A stretch of DNA of 64,000 nt from JAAGZL01 sp050288625 (GTDB lineage Bacteria; Pseudomonadota; Gammaproteobacteria; Chromatiales; Chromatiaceae): the NCBI GenBank assembly GCA_050288625.1, contig JBNKEE010000022.1:16648-80647 (forward strand), written 5' to 3'. The notes beneath the pieces were generated by a model. The model worked only from the letters and a program-made list of their open reading frames with translations. It did no database searches and was not told the origin of the DNA. Each line of letters begins with the position of its first letter. The first letter of the stretch is position 1. Made by a program: the position numbers and the translations under genes. Below are positions 1-8,725 of this stretch, piece after piece.

Positions 1-2073
1 CTCATCACTCCGTGCCTTGTTGGTCACCCCTTTATCCACCGGCACCACCACTTCCACCCCTCTTTTCACCTGCTCCCCCAGAGAGGTACGACGCAACGCC
101 GCGGTACAGGAAGATAGACGGTCGGCCCTGTTGATGGCAGGGGAAATCATGATCTGCTTGTCGCCATCATACAGGAACGCAGGCGAGCCATCGCTGAATG
201 ATATCCCAAGACCCAACTCCAGTTCGGGCAGACCGTGTTTTCTATTTTGCACATTCTGCACATCCACCACCTGCAGGATCTTTCTCGCCAGACCGCAGGC
301 ATGACTTACGCACAGCCATTGATATGGTGCATCTTCATACTCAGTTATGCTTAGAATAATTGCATCACCCTCCACAAACACCTTGGCTGCCCCAAAGGTA
401 TCCAGTAATTTGTTTATGGGCTGAAAGAAATTAAGACTGAAGTGCGTTGCCGGATTGAGTTTTTGATCCAACAACTCGGTCGTGATGGCCGTGGAACCAC
501 GCACATCCGCTTTGATGATGACATGGTTTCTAATCTGATTCTTTTCAACATCAGCGTTCGGATGTCGGACAAACTCCTGCAGACTATCATTACTTCTGGA
601 CAGGGCTATCGTCTCATCGCGCAAAAGGATCTTGATTCCGTTCATCGCGCAATGACTCTGATAGGCCAGCTTGATATCACGGCGCAGAACGGTGAAATCA
701 CGCAAAAAGCACTTGAGACGGTAATCCCTGCGCGCCTTCGACATATTCTCAATACGTCCGGCCGCGATATCCAATACCTTTTTGACTATATCGGGCTGAG
801 TAACCCCCTTAATGCCGGACAGTTTCTGCAAGAGTTTGCGTCGCGGTATACCACCTTCCAGATACTGGGTGATCAATCCCAACGGCACCCGCTCATGCAG
901 CTCTCTGTACACCTTGGGCGCCTCATGAGAGGCAAAGATCTTTTCCATAAACCCGGCTTGTCTAAAACGACGCCTTGCCTCAGATAACACATGCTGAGAA
1001 AGAGACTTCCATTGATCAGGCGTTCCGGCCTGCTGATCATGCCGGGACTGTATTCTCCTGGCATACCGGCTAGGGCCTTTAAAAGAGAGTATCTGCTCCA
1101 TGTTGTGAGGATCGTCCAGCCAGGAGCAGAGACCTCCGGCATATTCATCCTCTTGGATGGAACCATTAAGCAGTAGTTCGCTCTCCAGAAATCCTGACAA
1201 CATCCCCCTGTCATGCCGCAACCGCATTCCAGCAGAATCCCGACCCAACACAGAGGAGCTGTCAGTCGAGTCAGTCACATGCGGCGCATGACTCCAGGCC
1301 GGGAGAAAGCAGTCAAATATCTCTGTCACAATGGTATTTATCTTGCTGAAACAGGCAGGGTCCTGTTTCCTCATCATTGCGAGGGGATAGTGATGCATAA
1401 ACTGCTCCTCCACCCACAGGCTTGGAAGTTGCAGCACAGGATTGAACAAAACCTCTTTCGGTACAGGCCATGACCTACCCAATACGGATTTGCGCAGCTT
1501 GCGCAGTGTGGTTGATTCCAATTTATATACGTGCCTGAACAGCTTCCGTGTGAGACGATATTTTAGAGCGGCCTCTTGTTGCGCGAGGGTTACCAGCCTA
1601 TCGCGCAGATGCACCGCATTGCCGCCTGAGTGATCCCCATCCATGCTTCTGGCGTGCTGCAGCCTATCGCGATGCTGCAGCAATTCCTCACTAACAGACA
1701 TCAACAGATATTTGAGAATGGCAAAATGTAGAAGCTGTATCTGCTCCGGGGAGGAATCCTTCCTGGCCTTATTCACTCCGGCCTCCATTACCCCTGTATA
1801 TGCCTTCTCGAAGGACTCCAGATCTTTTACCGAGGGAGGGGGATGCGGCTCGCCCCAACTGTTTTCCCCGATGTCATGCAACAACATGCGATGAACCAGA
1901 AGCCTGGCAGAGCTGGTGAATTGGGGGCAGAGATATACGTCAATATTGGTGTTATCTATTCCTTTAGGAAACCGGTCGATAGAAAATCTGAGAGGTGATG
2001 GCGCCGGCAGAGACGAAAACAGATCGTCGACCCCTTGGTTAAAGGTAATCCGTTTTCTCAGTCTATTGAACAT
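1..2073 (-). CDS. Large protein with C-terminal class III adenylyl/guanylyl cyclase domain (3' end outside window)
   Basis: The frame is open for 691 codons from an ATG at 2073 to the window edge, and an in-frame TGA directly precedes that ATG, so the start is fixed although no strong ribosome site is seen. Residues 1 to about 510 match nothing I recognise. They are charged and probably mostly helical, without an obvious signal peptide or membrane segment. From about residue 518 the protein reads as a class III cyclase domain. KADVRGST supplies the first metal aspartate (D523), VEGDAI the second (D570), and INRADRL the transition-state Asn and Arg (N648, R652). K564, in AKVFVEGD, falls where the purine-selecting Lys of adenylyl cyclases lies. 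The 47-residue spacing of the aspartates fits the family. The product is probably cAMP or cGMP. It lies 45 bp downstream of rsd and may be cotranscribed with it. I am sure of the frame, fairly sure of the cyclase fold, and have no function for the N-terminus. Confidence 0.8.
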   Translation of the reverse strand, partial: MFNRLRKRITFNQGVDDLFSSLPAPSPLRFSIDRFPKGIDNTNIDVYLCPQFTSSARLLVHRMLLHDIGENSWGEPHPPPSVKDLESFEKAYTGVMEAGVNKARKDSSPEQIQLLHFAILKYLLMSVSEELLQHRDRLQHARSMDGDHSGGNAVHLRDRLVTLAQQEAALKYRLTRKLFRHVYKLESTTLRKLRKSVLGRSWPVPKEVLFNPVLQLPSLWVEEQFMHHYPLAMMRKQDPACFSKINTIVTEIFDCFLPAWSHAPHVTDSTDSSSVLGRDSAGMRLRHDRGMLSGFLESELLLNGSIQEDEYAGGLCSWLDDPHNMEQILSFKGPSRYARRIQSRHDQQAGTPDQWKSLSQHVLSEARRRFRQAGFMEKIFASHEAPKVYRELHERVPLGLITQYLEGGIPRRKLLQKLSGIKGVTQPDIVKKVLDIAAGRIENMSKARRDYRLKCFLRDFTVLRRDIKLAYQSHCAMNGIKILLRDETIALSRSNDSLQEFVRHPNADVEKNQIRNHVIIKADVRGSTAITTELLDQKLNPATHFSLNFFQPINKLLDTFGAAKVFVEGDAIILSITEYEDAPYQWLCVSHACGLARKILQVVDVQNVQNRKHGLPELELGLGISFSDGSPAFLYDGDKQIMISPAINRADRLSSCTAALRRTSLGEQVKRGVEVVVPVDKGVTNKARSDE

Positions 2074-2118
2074 TCAATCACATTCTTTAGGTTATACGCT
2101 CTATATAGTGTAGACAAC

Positions 2119-2562
2119 TCAGGAAACCATGGCGGACACCAGCCTATCTTCCATCTCGATTCGTATAGCCAGCTCCTCACCCAATACAGAGAGGTCCTTT
2201 TCCAGCTGATCGTGCTCAACCTTAATGGATGAATCATATTTATCGTTAAAGGCAACTGCGTATTCCGTGGCCTCCAGAACACGGTCATACACCTTCTCTG
2301 CTACCTTGATGACGTCTGACCGCTTTTCATCACCGTGGGCGATGCGCTCATATATCTCAAAATGCCCGAAGGCTATATAGTCCATCAGGACCTGGCAAAA
2401 TCTGCGCAGCGTCCTCTCATCACTATCACTGGAAGTGAACGGCTCCAACCCTGCCAACTGACAATACAGAGACAACATCTCCTGCCTTTCGATCAGAAGT
2501 TTATCCACCATCTCCCCTGTTCTGGTGCGCCTTTCCTTGTTTTTAACAATTCCTTCAGACAT
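2119..2562 (-). CDS. rsd: Rsd/AlgQ family anti-sigma70 regulator
   Basis: Rsd binds region 4 of RpoD and favours alternative sigma factors in stationary phase; AlgQ is the Pseudomonas homologue. The 147-residue protein has the family pattern in order: VDKLL near the N-terminus, the YCQLAGLEPF segment, RRFCQVLMDYIAFGHFEIYER in the centre, YDSS, and LGEELAIRIEMEDRL at the end. The start is set at MSEGIVKN because a GAGGG ribosome site lies eight bases upstream; an upstream in-frame start would add 18 residues with no conservation. The target, RpoD, is encoded in this same window. The gene is followed after 45 bp by the cyclase-domain gene on the same strand. A perfect DnaA-box nonamer lies at 2607-2615 upstream, which may be chance. 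Confidence 0.88.
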   Translation of the reverse strand: MSEGIVKNKERRTRTGEMVDKLLIERQEMLSLYCQLAGLEPFTSSDSDERTLRRFCQVLMDYIAFGHFEIYERIAHGDEKRSDVIKVAEKVYDRVLEATEYAVAFNDKYDSSIKVEHDQLEKDLSVLGEELAIRIEMEDRLVSAMVS

Positions 2563-2678
2563 GCTCAGAGCCCTCGTTATTCTCGGTAGTCGATCTATGC
2601 TAATCATTATCCACAACTAGTGGAAGTATTTGATCAGAAAAACATAGTCCCGCGCAACTAAACAACATACGCACCTAT

Positions 2679-3509
2679 TTAACTCAATATAAGATTAATC
2701 CCCATAACAAACAGCAACATCGCGAACAGTCGTCGCAATGTTGCGGTCGGCAAACTATGGGCCAGGCGCGCACCTATCGGCGCCAGGATGAAAGTGGCGA
2801 CCACAATCCATGGCATAGCGTTCCAATATACATAACCGCTACTGCCCGATGGCAGGGCCGCTTCACCCCAACCGGTCAGGATAAATCCCACCGTGCCGGC
2901 CAAAGCTATCGGCATACCGCATGCGCTGGAGGTGGCGACCGCATTGCGCATATCCACGCCGTTCCAGTGCAGATAGGGTACGGTCATGGATCCACCGCCG
3001 ATCCCGACGATGGAAGAGATCGTTCCTATAAGGATGCCTGCCAACATCATCCCCACTCTGCCGGGTAGATCTCTATGTTTACCCCAGTCGATATCCAGCA
3101 CCAGATGTGTTGCCACCAGCAGGACAAAAACAGCGAACACCCTTTGCAACCAGACGGTCGACAACATGTCCGCTGTTACCGCTCCGATCCACGCTCCGAT
3201 CACAATGCCAGGGGCAAGCATGAGAAACAGACCCCACTGTACCGCCTTGCGTCTATGATGGGCATATACCGATGAGAGTGAAGTGACGATGATGGTGGCC
3301 AGAGATGTCCCGACTGACAGATGCATAACAATGGACTGATCAATCCCCCGGCTGGTGAATACCCACAACAGGGTGGGGACAATGACCAGTCCGCCACCCA
3401 CGCCGAACAGTCCGGCGGTAAGACCGGCCACCGCACCCAGGGCCAGGAAGATAGATATCTCCTGCAGCATTGGCCAGGCGGCGGCAAGTTCAGATAACCA
3501 TTGCGACAT
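2679..3509 (-). CDS. TauE/SafE family sulfite/organosulfonate exporter
   Basis: This is an inner-membrane permease of the TauE/SafE (DUF81) family, 276 residues long, usual for the group. The two homologous halves each begin with a glycine-rich re-entrant-like motif: GLFGVGGGLVIVPTLL near residue 33 and SSIVGIGGGSMTVPYL near residue 165. About eight hydrophobic segments can be seen. Characterised members export sulfite, sulfoacetate or related anions, but many are uncharacterised, so the substrate is open. It follows the aminopeptidase gene on the same strand with a 54-bp gap. A second member is encoded at 20912-21682. Confidence 0.88.
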   Translation of the reverse strand: MSQWLSELAAAWPMLQEISIFLALGAVAGLTAGLFGVGGGLVIVPTLLWVFTSRGIDQSIVMHLSVGTSLATIIVTSLSSVYAHHRRKAVQWGLFLMLAPGIVIGAWIGAVTADMLSTVWLQRVFAVFVLLVATHLVLDIDWGKHRDLPGRVGMMLAGILIGTISSIVGIGGGSMTVPYLHWNGVDMRNAVATSSACGMPIALAGTVGFILTGWGEAALPSGSSGYVYWNAMPWIVVATFILAPIGARLAHSLPTATLRRLFAMLLFVMGINLILS

Positions 3510-3563
3510 ATCTATAAAACCAAATTAATTCAGAATAGGATCATAACATCTGAGGCTCCATCG

Positions 3564-4637
3564 TCACTGCAACAAGGCCTCCAACCTTGCGGCGCGCCTA
3601 TCCGATGACAGCGCGCCGAGTTCTTTGCAGGACTGATAGAAACTTTCCAGATCCCCATTATTTTCTTCCAACAGCTTAAGAAACGCCGGCACGAACCTGT
3701 CGTAGGTCGCAACCGAGGCCAGGCGCGCATTGTTCATATCACCCTCAAACCAGTGATCGAAACCGGAATAGCCGTCCCAGCCATCCTTAAGCCGGAGATA
3801 CTCCCTCTGCAATCTTGCAAACTCATCCTTCTTGCGGGCACGCATATCTGTAACAGCAACCGGACTGGAGTAGAGTAGTTGCAGACGCTCCCTGGCATCC
3901 AACAACAGACGCACGAAGGCATCCCTCTTCTGTCTGCGTTGCCGCCACTGCTCCAGTCCCTGCATGTCGTTGCGTGACCGGAACCAGCGCCCCACCCCCA
4001 CCTGTTCCACGGCCATGGCAAAGGCCTCGTTAAATGAGCTATCTCCAGCCACATAGAGCTGCTGGTGGGCCAGTTCATGCACAATCAACCCAACCAGATA
4101 TGGCTCTGTCCACTCTATGACGGTGCTGGGAAGAGGATCATCAAACCACCCCAGGGTGGAGTAGGCCGGGTTGGGCAATAGCGTAACATCCAGACCGTCT
4201 TTCTTTAGATCATCCGCATAACCCTGCGCCTGTTCCCTCTTAAAATAGCCACGATAACTGGCACAGCCCACCACCGGATAACACCACTCTTTGGGACTGA
4301 CCGAAAACTCCGGGGTCGCCACCACACTCCACACCACCGCATCCCGGTCCAGGGCGGCATAGGATAGATAGCTGCCGTTCTGCGGCAGGCTCAGCTCGAC
4401 GCTGGCAAACTCGCGCATCTGCAATACCAACTCCAGTCTCTGCTTGAGCCCGGCATCGACATCACTGTCCTGCAAGATTTCACTGATAGGCCGACTATCC
4501 CCCATCAGACTGAAGTGGCCATGAACCGATTGATAGTAGTAACCGATGCCGGCACAACCGCTGAGGAACAACACCGTTATCCAGCATACCGCCGCAACTG
4601 ATCTACTGATGACCGCCGAACGCAACATGCTTGGCAT
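3564..4637 (-). CDS. Predicted lipoprotein aminopeptidase (Aminopep family)
   Basis: The 357-residue product has a lipoprotein signal peptide with lipobox LSGC (Cys28), so it is probably anchored in the cell envelope. The gluzincin zinc motif HELAHQ occurs near residue 190, followed about 15 residues later by FNEAFA, which supplies the third zinc ligand and matches the PF10023 predicted aminopeptidase family. The C-terminal third is charged and helical. Homologues usually occur as single genes and none has a well-defined substrate known to me. The start at 4637 is chosen by the signal peptide; MLRS at 4628 is an alternative. The gene is divergent from cca with only about 21-30 bp between starts, so its promoter must overlap the cca start region. 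Confidence 0.85.
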   Translation of the reverse strand: MPSMLRSAVISRSVAAVCWITVLFLSGCAGIGYYYQSVHGHFSLMGDSRPISEILQDSDVDAGLKQRLELVLQMREFASVELSLPQNGSYLSYAALDRDAVVWSVVATPEFSVSPKEWCYPVVGCASYRGYFKREQAQGYADDLKKDGLDVTLLPNPAYSTLGWFDDPLPSTVIEWTEPYLVGLIVHELAHQQLYVAGDSSFNEAFAMAVEQVGVGRWFRSRNDMQGLEQWRQRRQKRDAFVRLLLDARERLQLLYSSPVAVTDMRARKKDEFARLQREYLRLKDGWDGYSGFDHWFEGDMNNARLASVATYDRFVPAFLKLLEENNGDLESFYQSCKELGALSSDRRAARLEALLQ

Positions 4638-4667
4638 TATCTATCAATCTGGCCGACAATGCAGTCC

Positions 4668-5870
4668 ATGAAGAGATATCTGGTGGGAGGCGTGGTACGG
4701 GACCGGCTGTTGGGACTGGAGGTAAAAGATCACGACTGGCTGGTGACCGGGATCACCCCGCAACAACTTATTCAGGATGGATTCAAGCAAGTCGGGCGCG
4801 ACTTCCCGGTATTCCTCCACCCCAAGACCAAAGAGGAGTACGCCCTGCCCAGGAGAGACCGCAACAGCCCCGGGGACGGCACGGTCACCCTGGAGCAGGA
4901 CCTGGCGCGCCGCGATCTCACCATCAACGCCATGGCCATGGATGAGGATGGCAACCTGATCGACCCCTGTAACGGACGTCAGGATCTGGATGGCCGCATC
5001 CTGCGCCACACCCCATCCTTCCGGGAGGACCCGATCCGGGTGTTGCGCCTGGCCCGTTTCGCCAGCCGTTACCACTCGTTGGGATTCCGCATAGCACCAG
5101 AGACCAGTGAGTTGATCGAAGAGATGGTCCGGGCAGGCGAGCTGGATCAGTTGGTCCCGGAACGCTGTTTCGGGGAACTGCATAAGGCCCTGATGGAGGA
5201 ACGTCCGGATATATTCTTTCGTGAGCTGCGCGCCTGTAGTGCACTCGGGGCCATCATCCCGGAACTGGATCGACTGTTCGGGATCCCGCAACCGGAGCAA
5301 CACCATCCGGAGATAGACTCCGGCATCCACTCCCTGCTTACCCTGGAACAGGCCGCCCGGATCAGCACCGACCCCCAGGTGCGCTATGCCGCCATCATGC
5401 ACGACCTGGGCAAGGGGGCCACCCCGCAGCAGGAGTGGCCACGCCACATCGGCCACGAACATCGCGGGGTCCCGCTGGTGGACAGGGTCAGCAAGAGATT
5501 GGGGATCCCTACCGAATGGAGGCGTCTGGCCCGGCAGGTGGCATGTCACCATCTCGATTGCCACCGCGCCCTGGAGCTACGACCCAGGACCATTCTCAGG
5601 CTGTTGATGACCCTGGACGCCCTGCGCCAGCCGGAGCGGTTCGAGCGTTTTCTCCTGGCCTGCCATGCCGACCTGCTGGGACGGCCAGGACTGGAACAGG
5701 AGCCATACCCCCAGGCCGACCTGCTGCGTGCCGCGCGCGAGGCCGCCCTAGGCGTGGATGGGGCAGTGCTGTCCGAGGGCATACAGGATGGAAAGGAGAT
5801 CGCCGCCAGACTGGAGCGCGCGCGCCAGCAGGCCATAGCCGCGGTGCCACGCGACCTCAGATCGGGATAA
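4668..5870 (+). CDS. cca: CCA-adding tRNA nucleotidyltransferase with HD domain
   Basis: The enzyme builds and repairs the 3' CCA end of tRNAs from CTP and ATP. The N-terminal class II nucleotidyltransferase head shows YLVGGVVRD and the metal carboxylates in KDHDW (about residue 25), followed by RRDLTINAMA and the RFASRYHSLGF region. The C-terminal half carries an HD phosphohydrolase domain with HDLGKG and GHEHRG, as in the E. coli enzyme that also has 2',3'-cyclic phosphodiesterase and phosphatase activity. The start MKRYLVGG is chosen to match the family; an in-frame ATG three codons earlier is possible, and neither has a clear ribosome site. The 3' end overlaps the convergent lipoprotein gene by 14 bp. 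Confidence 0.95.
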   Translation: MKRYLVGGVVRDRLLGLEVKDHDWLVTGITPQQLIQDGFKQVGRDFPVFLHPKTKEEYALPRRDRNSPGDGTVTLEQDLARRDLTINAMAMDEDGNLIDPCNGRQDLDGRILRHTPSFREDPIRVLRLARFASRYHSLGFRIAPETSELIEEMVRAGELDQLVPERCFGELHKALMEERPDIFFRELRACSALGAIIPELDRLFGIPQPEQHHPEIDSGIHSLLTLEQAARISTDPQVRYAAIMHDLGKGATPQQEWPRHIGHEHRGVPLVDRVSKRLGIPTEWRRLARQVACHHLDCHRALELRPRTILRLLMTLDALRQPERFERFLLACHADLLGRPGLEQEPYPQADLLRAAREAALGVDGAVLSEGIQDGKEIAARLERARQQAIAAVPRDLRSG

Positions 5871-6573
5871 AGACCGCTGAGGCGATAGATTGGATCACGT
5901 TCTTTATCTTGCGATTGGTGGACTGGGCCACAAAGCGCGCGGCGCTGTCCTGGACCGCTATCATCTTACCCAATAGGCGTTCAAAGCTGAGGTTCTGCAC
6001 CGGACCATCGAGTTCGTTGGCGATCAGGAACAGCCCTCCCTGTGCGTTCCGGTCATGGTTCAGTTTCCAGGCGGCGATCTCGATATTCCTGGCGGCGTTG
6101 TAAATCCTCTGCGGATCCAGCTCGTCCAGCAAAAAGAACTCCCGCTTCCCGTTGTAGGAGTCCAGCAGCATCCCGCGCAGCCCCTCCACCAGGGCCAGCA
6201 CCCGATCACCATAGTAGCCGTCATCGAAGGCCAGACGCATGGCTTCCACGGAACGTTTGCCCCCCAACCCTGGAAAGCTGATGGCACGACCCGGTCCAAA
6301 TACCGCCTGGACAGCACGCCCTATACTTGCCCAACCACCCTTGTGCAACTCCTTGGGGTTACGCTTGTAGAGCTTGGTCATGAGCTCCCGCAGATACTCC
6401 AGCGAGTAACTGATCTGCATCTCCATGATCAGATCCACATCACTCTTGGCCAGGTCCTGAATCTGGAACTGGCGGCTACTGATCCTGGTATCGTTCTGTG
6501 TCGGCAGGGTACAACCTGCCAGCATGACGACCAGGGTCAGGATAACCAGTGTTTGATATCTAGAGCCGCTCAC
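5857..6573 (-). CDS. Hypothetical lipoprotein
   Basis: I do not recognise a characterised family. The 238-residue protein has a clear lipoprotein signal (hydrophobic run ending in MLAGC, Cys21). The mature part is predicted helical, with YSLEYLRELMTKLYKRNPKELHKGGW near residue 55 and an FDDGYYGDRVLALVEGLR stretch near residue 115. No enzymatic motif is visible. It overlaps the upstream methyltransferase gene by 14 bp, so translation is probably coupled, and it overlaps the end of convergent cca by 14 bp. Its partner suggests a housekeeping envelope role, but this is only inference. Confidence 0.75.
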   Translation of the reverse strand: MSGSRYQTLVILTLVVMLAGCTLPTQNDTRISSRQFQIQDLAKSDVDLIMEMQISYSLEYLRELMTKLYKRNPKELHKGGWASIGRAVQAVFGPGRAISFPGLGGKRSVEAMRLAFDDGYYGDRVLALVEGLRGMLLDSYNGKREFFLLDELDPQRIYNAARNIEIAAWKLNHDRNAQGGLFLIANELDGPVQNLSFERLLGKMIAVQDSAARFVAQSTNRKIKNVIQSIASAVFIPI

Positions 6574-7732
6574 GCTGATCCCTCATGCCGAACCCGATCA
6601 GGGGTTGTTCCAACTGACAGGTCAGTCCCAACACCTTGAAACGCTCCCCCATATCCGTGGGCATGGTAAGACGCTTCACCTGCTGCACCAGCTGCATGTG
6701 CCGATCGATATCGTTCGGATCGGACTCTTCCAGCATGCCATCCAGGCCACAGCCCATGAGAAAGAATGCCTGGGTGGTAAAACCGCCTATATCGAATCCG
6801 GCCCTATGCCCCGCCTCGGCAACGGCAGTGAAATCGACATGGGCGGTTATGTCCTGCAGCCCCGGATACAGGAGGGGATCGGGATGGGCCCGGTGCCTGT
6901 AGTGACACATAAGTGTCCCCTCACTCCTCTGGGGGTGATAGTACTCGAACTGCGGATGTCCATAGTCGATCAGGAGCGCCGCCCCGGCCTCCATCATCTC
7001 ACCCAGTTGCCGCACCCAGGGTTCTGCCCGCAGGTTCAACTCCGATTCGAAGCCGTCCGGCAGTTCCTGCCCCAGGCCCTGGACCGCCTGCTCCAATCCC
7101 TTGGTGACAGGTCCATCCCAATACGCGACGAACCCATCCCCGCCCCATCGCACGAACTGCTCCAGCACTGCTCCCGACTCTATGCGGAAACGCTGCACCG
7201 GCATGGCGTCCAGCACCTCGTTGGCCAGCACCATCCCACGGAACCCCGTGGCAGGCATCCCGTCCAGCCACTGCACCAGATGCGCCAGCTCCGGGACCCG
7301 CCGCTGCAGGGTCTCCTGCTGCCTGGACCTCAGCTCCGGGCTCAACTCAAGGATCAGATAGCGCTGCGGCAGACCATCCATCTGTTCCAGCTCCGTCAAG
7401 ATATCCGCAGCCATGGCGCCGGTCCCGGCGCCGAACTCGAGCAGATCACCCACACCTGTCTCCTGCAGCACCTGGGCGCACTGGCGCGCCAGACAGCGAC
7501 CGAACAGGGACGATATCTCGGGGGCCGTGACAAAATCCCCACCCTGTCCAAACTTGCGCGCGCCGGCGACGTAATAACCCAGGCCGGGGGCATAGAGACA
7601 CAGTTCCATAAAACGATCGAATGTGATCCTGCCGCCCGTCCGTTCCATCTCCAGACGGATATGGTCGCCAAGATCTTCGCTATGCTTTAGATCTTCGTCA
7701 GTGGGCTTGGGCAGGGTCTCTAGTTCAGTCAT
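6560..7732 (-). CDS. MidA/NDUFAF7-like SAM-dependent methyltransferase (DUF185)
   Basis: The 390-residue protein belongs to the DUF185 (Methyltransf_28) family. The SAM-binding motif is LLEFGAGTGAMAADIL near residue 98. Upstream of it lies the family signature ITFDRFMELCLYAPGLGYY and the FVTAPEISSLFGRCLA stretch. GMVLANEVLDAMPVQRF, near residue 165, is also typical. Eukaryotic NDUFAF7 methylates an arginine of a complex I subunit; the bacterial substrate is not established. It is the first gene of a two-gene minus-strand unit with the lipoprotein and is divergent from the pteridine reductase gene. Confidence 0.88.
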   Translation of the reverse strand: MTELETLPKPTDEDLKHSEDLGDHIRLEMERTGGRITFDRFMELCLYAPGLGYYVAGARKFGQGGDFVTAPEISSLFGRCLARQCAQVLQETGVGDLLEFGAGTGAMAADILTELEQMDGLPQRYLILELSPELRSRQQETLQRRVPELAHLVQWLDGMPATGFRGMVLANEVLDAMPVQRFRIESGAVLEQFVRWGGDGFVAYWDGPVTKGLEQAVQGLGQELPDGFESELNLRAEPWVRQLGEMMEAGAALLIDYGHPQFEYYHPQRSEGTLMCHYRHRAHPDPLLYPGLQDITAHVDFTAVAEAGHRAGFDIGGFTTQAFFLMGCGLDGMLEESDPNDIDRHMQLVQQVKRLTMPTDMGERFKVLGLTCQLEQPLIGFGMRDQRERL

Positions 7733-7793
7733 AGGTTTCTGAATCTGATCAACTCGGTTATGCTGCCTAGTGTAACAATCATGGAGGCCTCAC

Positions 7794-8549
7794 GTGACAG
7801 AAAATTCCAACCCACTGACCGGAAAGGTGGCACTGGTCACAGGCGGATCTCTGCGTATCGGCGCCGAGATCGTCAGAACACTGCACACAGCCGGCATGGA
7901 TACCGTCATCCACTATCGCAGTTCCGGGTCTGCGGCGGTGGCCCTGCAGGAGGGGCTTGAGCAGAGACGACAAGATTCGACCCTGCTGCTGCAGGCGGAC
8001 CTGGCGGAGACTGACTCCATCCCATCTCTGATCAAACAGATAGAGCAGTGGCGCGGACGTCTGGATCTGCTGGTGAACAACGCATCCAGTTTCTACCCCA
8101 CCCCCGTAGGCGCGAGCAGCGAACAACAGTGGGACGACCTGATCTCCACGAATCTAAAGGCGCCGTTCTTCCTGGCCCAGGCCGCGGCGCATCTACTGAA
8201 ACAGAACCGAGGTTGCATCGTCAACATGGTGGACATCCACGCAGAGCGACCTCTGGCCGGACACCCCATCTACTGCGCGGCCAAGGCCGGCAACGCCATG
8301 CTGATAAAGAGCCTGGCCCGCGAACTGGGACCGGAGGTAAGGGTTAACGGCATCGCCCCCGGAGCCATCCTCTGGCCGGACACCGAAATGGGGACAGAAA
8401 CCAAGAAAGAGATCCTGTCCAGGACGGCCATGAAGACACCGGGGAACCCGGCGGACATAGCCAGCACCCTGCTGTTTCTGGTACGCGATGCCGGCTATAT
8501 CACCGGACAGATCATCAATGTGGATGGCGGACGCACCCTTCAGCAGTAG
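7794..8549 (+). CDS. Pteridine reductase (short-chain dehydrogenase, FolM-like)
   Basis: This is a 251-residue short-chain dehydrogenase. The NADPH motif is TGGSLRIG, the TGxxxRIG form typical of pteridine/dihydromonapterin reductases, with LLVNNAS further on and the active-site YCAAK motif near residue 163. The C-terminal GQIINVDGG is the usual family end. FolM-type enzymes reduce dihydrofolate, dihydromonapterin or other pterins. The translation start is GTG at 7794, supported by GGAGG six bases upstream; no suitable ATG exists. folK and folB lie 1.8 kb away on the other strand, consistent with a pterin role. Confidence 0.85.
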   Translation: MTENSNPLTGKVALVTGGSLRIGAEIVRTLHTAGMDTVIHYRSSGSAAVALQEGLEQRRQDSTLLLQADLAETDSIPSLIKQIEQWRGRLDLLVNNASSFYPTPVGASSEQQWDDLISTNLKAPFFLAQAAAHLLKQNRGCIVNMVDIHAERPLAGHPIYCAAKAGNAMLIKSLARELGPEVRVNGIAPGAILWPDTEMGTETKKEILSRTAMKTPGNPADIASTLLFLVRDAGYITGQIINVDGGRTLQQ

Positions 8550-8725
8550 TTGTGCAGATAGGGTTGAACTATGCGGGATATGGCCGGTCCCAGATAGGTC
8601 GTCTGAAGCGGCCGGTTTGACCCCGAGGGCAACCACACCAACAATTTGTTATCCGGCATCCCACTCCAACTGTTCGGCGAATGGATGGGCAACCATCACC
8701 AACTGATACGAGAATCCATCGATAC

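Noticed and set aside
442..987. A 181-codon plus-strand frame (and several others in 1-2000)
   Set aside because: It lies antisense to the 691-codon cyclase-domain frame, shows no conserved motif and is better explained as its shadow.
2607..2615. DnaA-box control of rsd
   Set aside because: One exact nonamer is expected about once in two such windows by chance; alone it is not enough.
6605..7690. A 361-codon plus-strand frame
   Set aside because: It is wholly antisense to the MidA-like methyltransferase gene, which has clear motifs; its composition (rich in His, Gln, Arg, Pro) is typical of a shadow frame.
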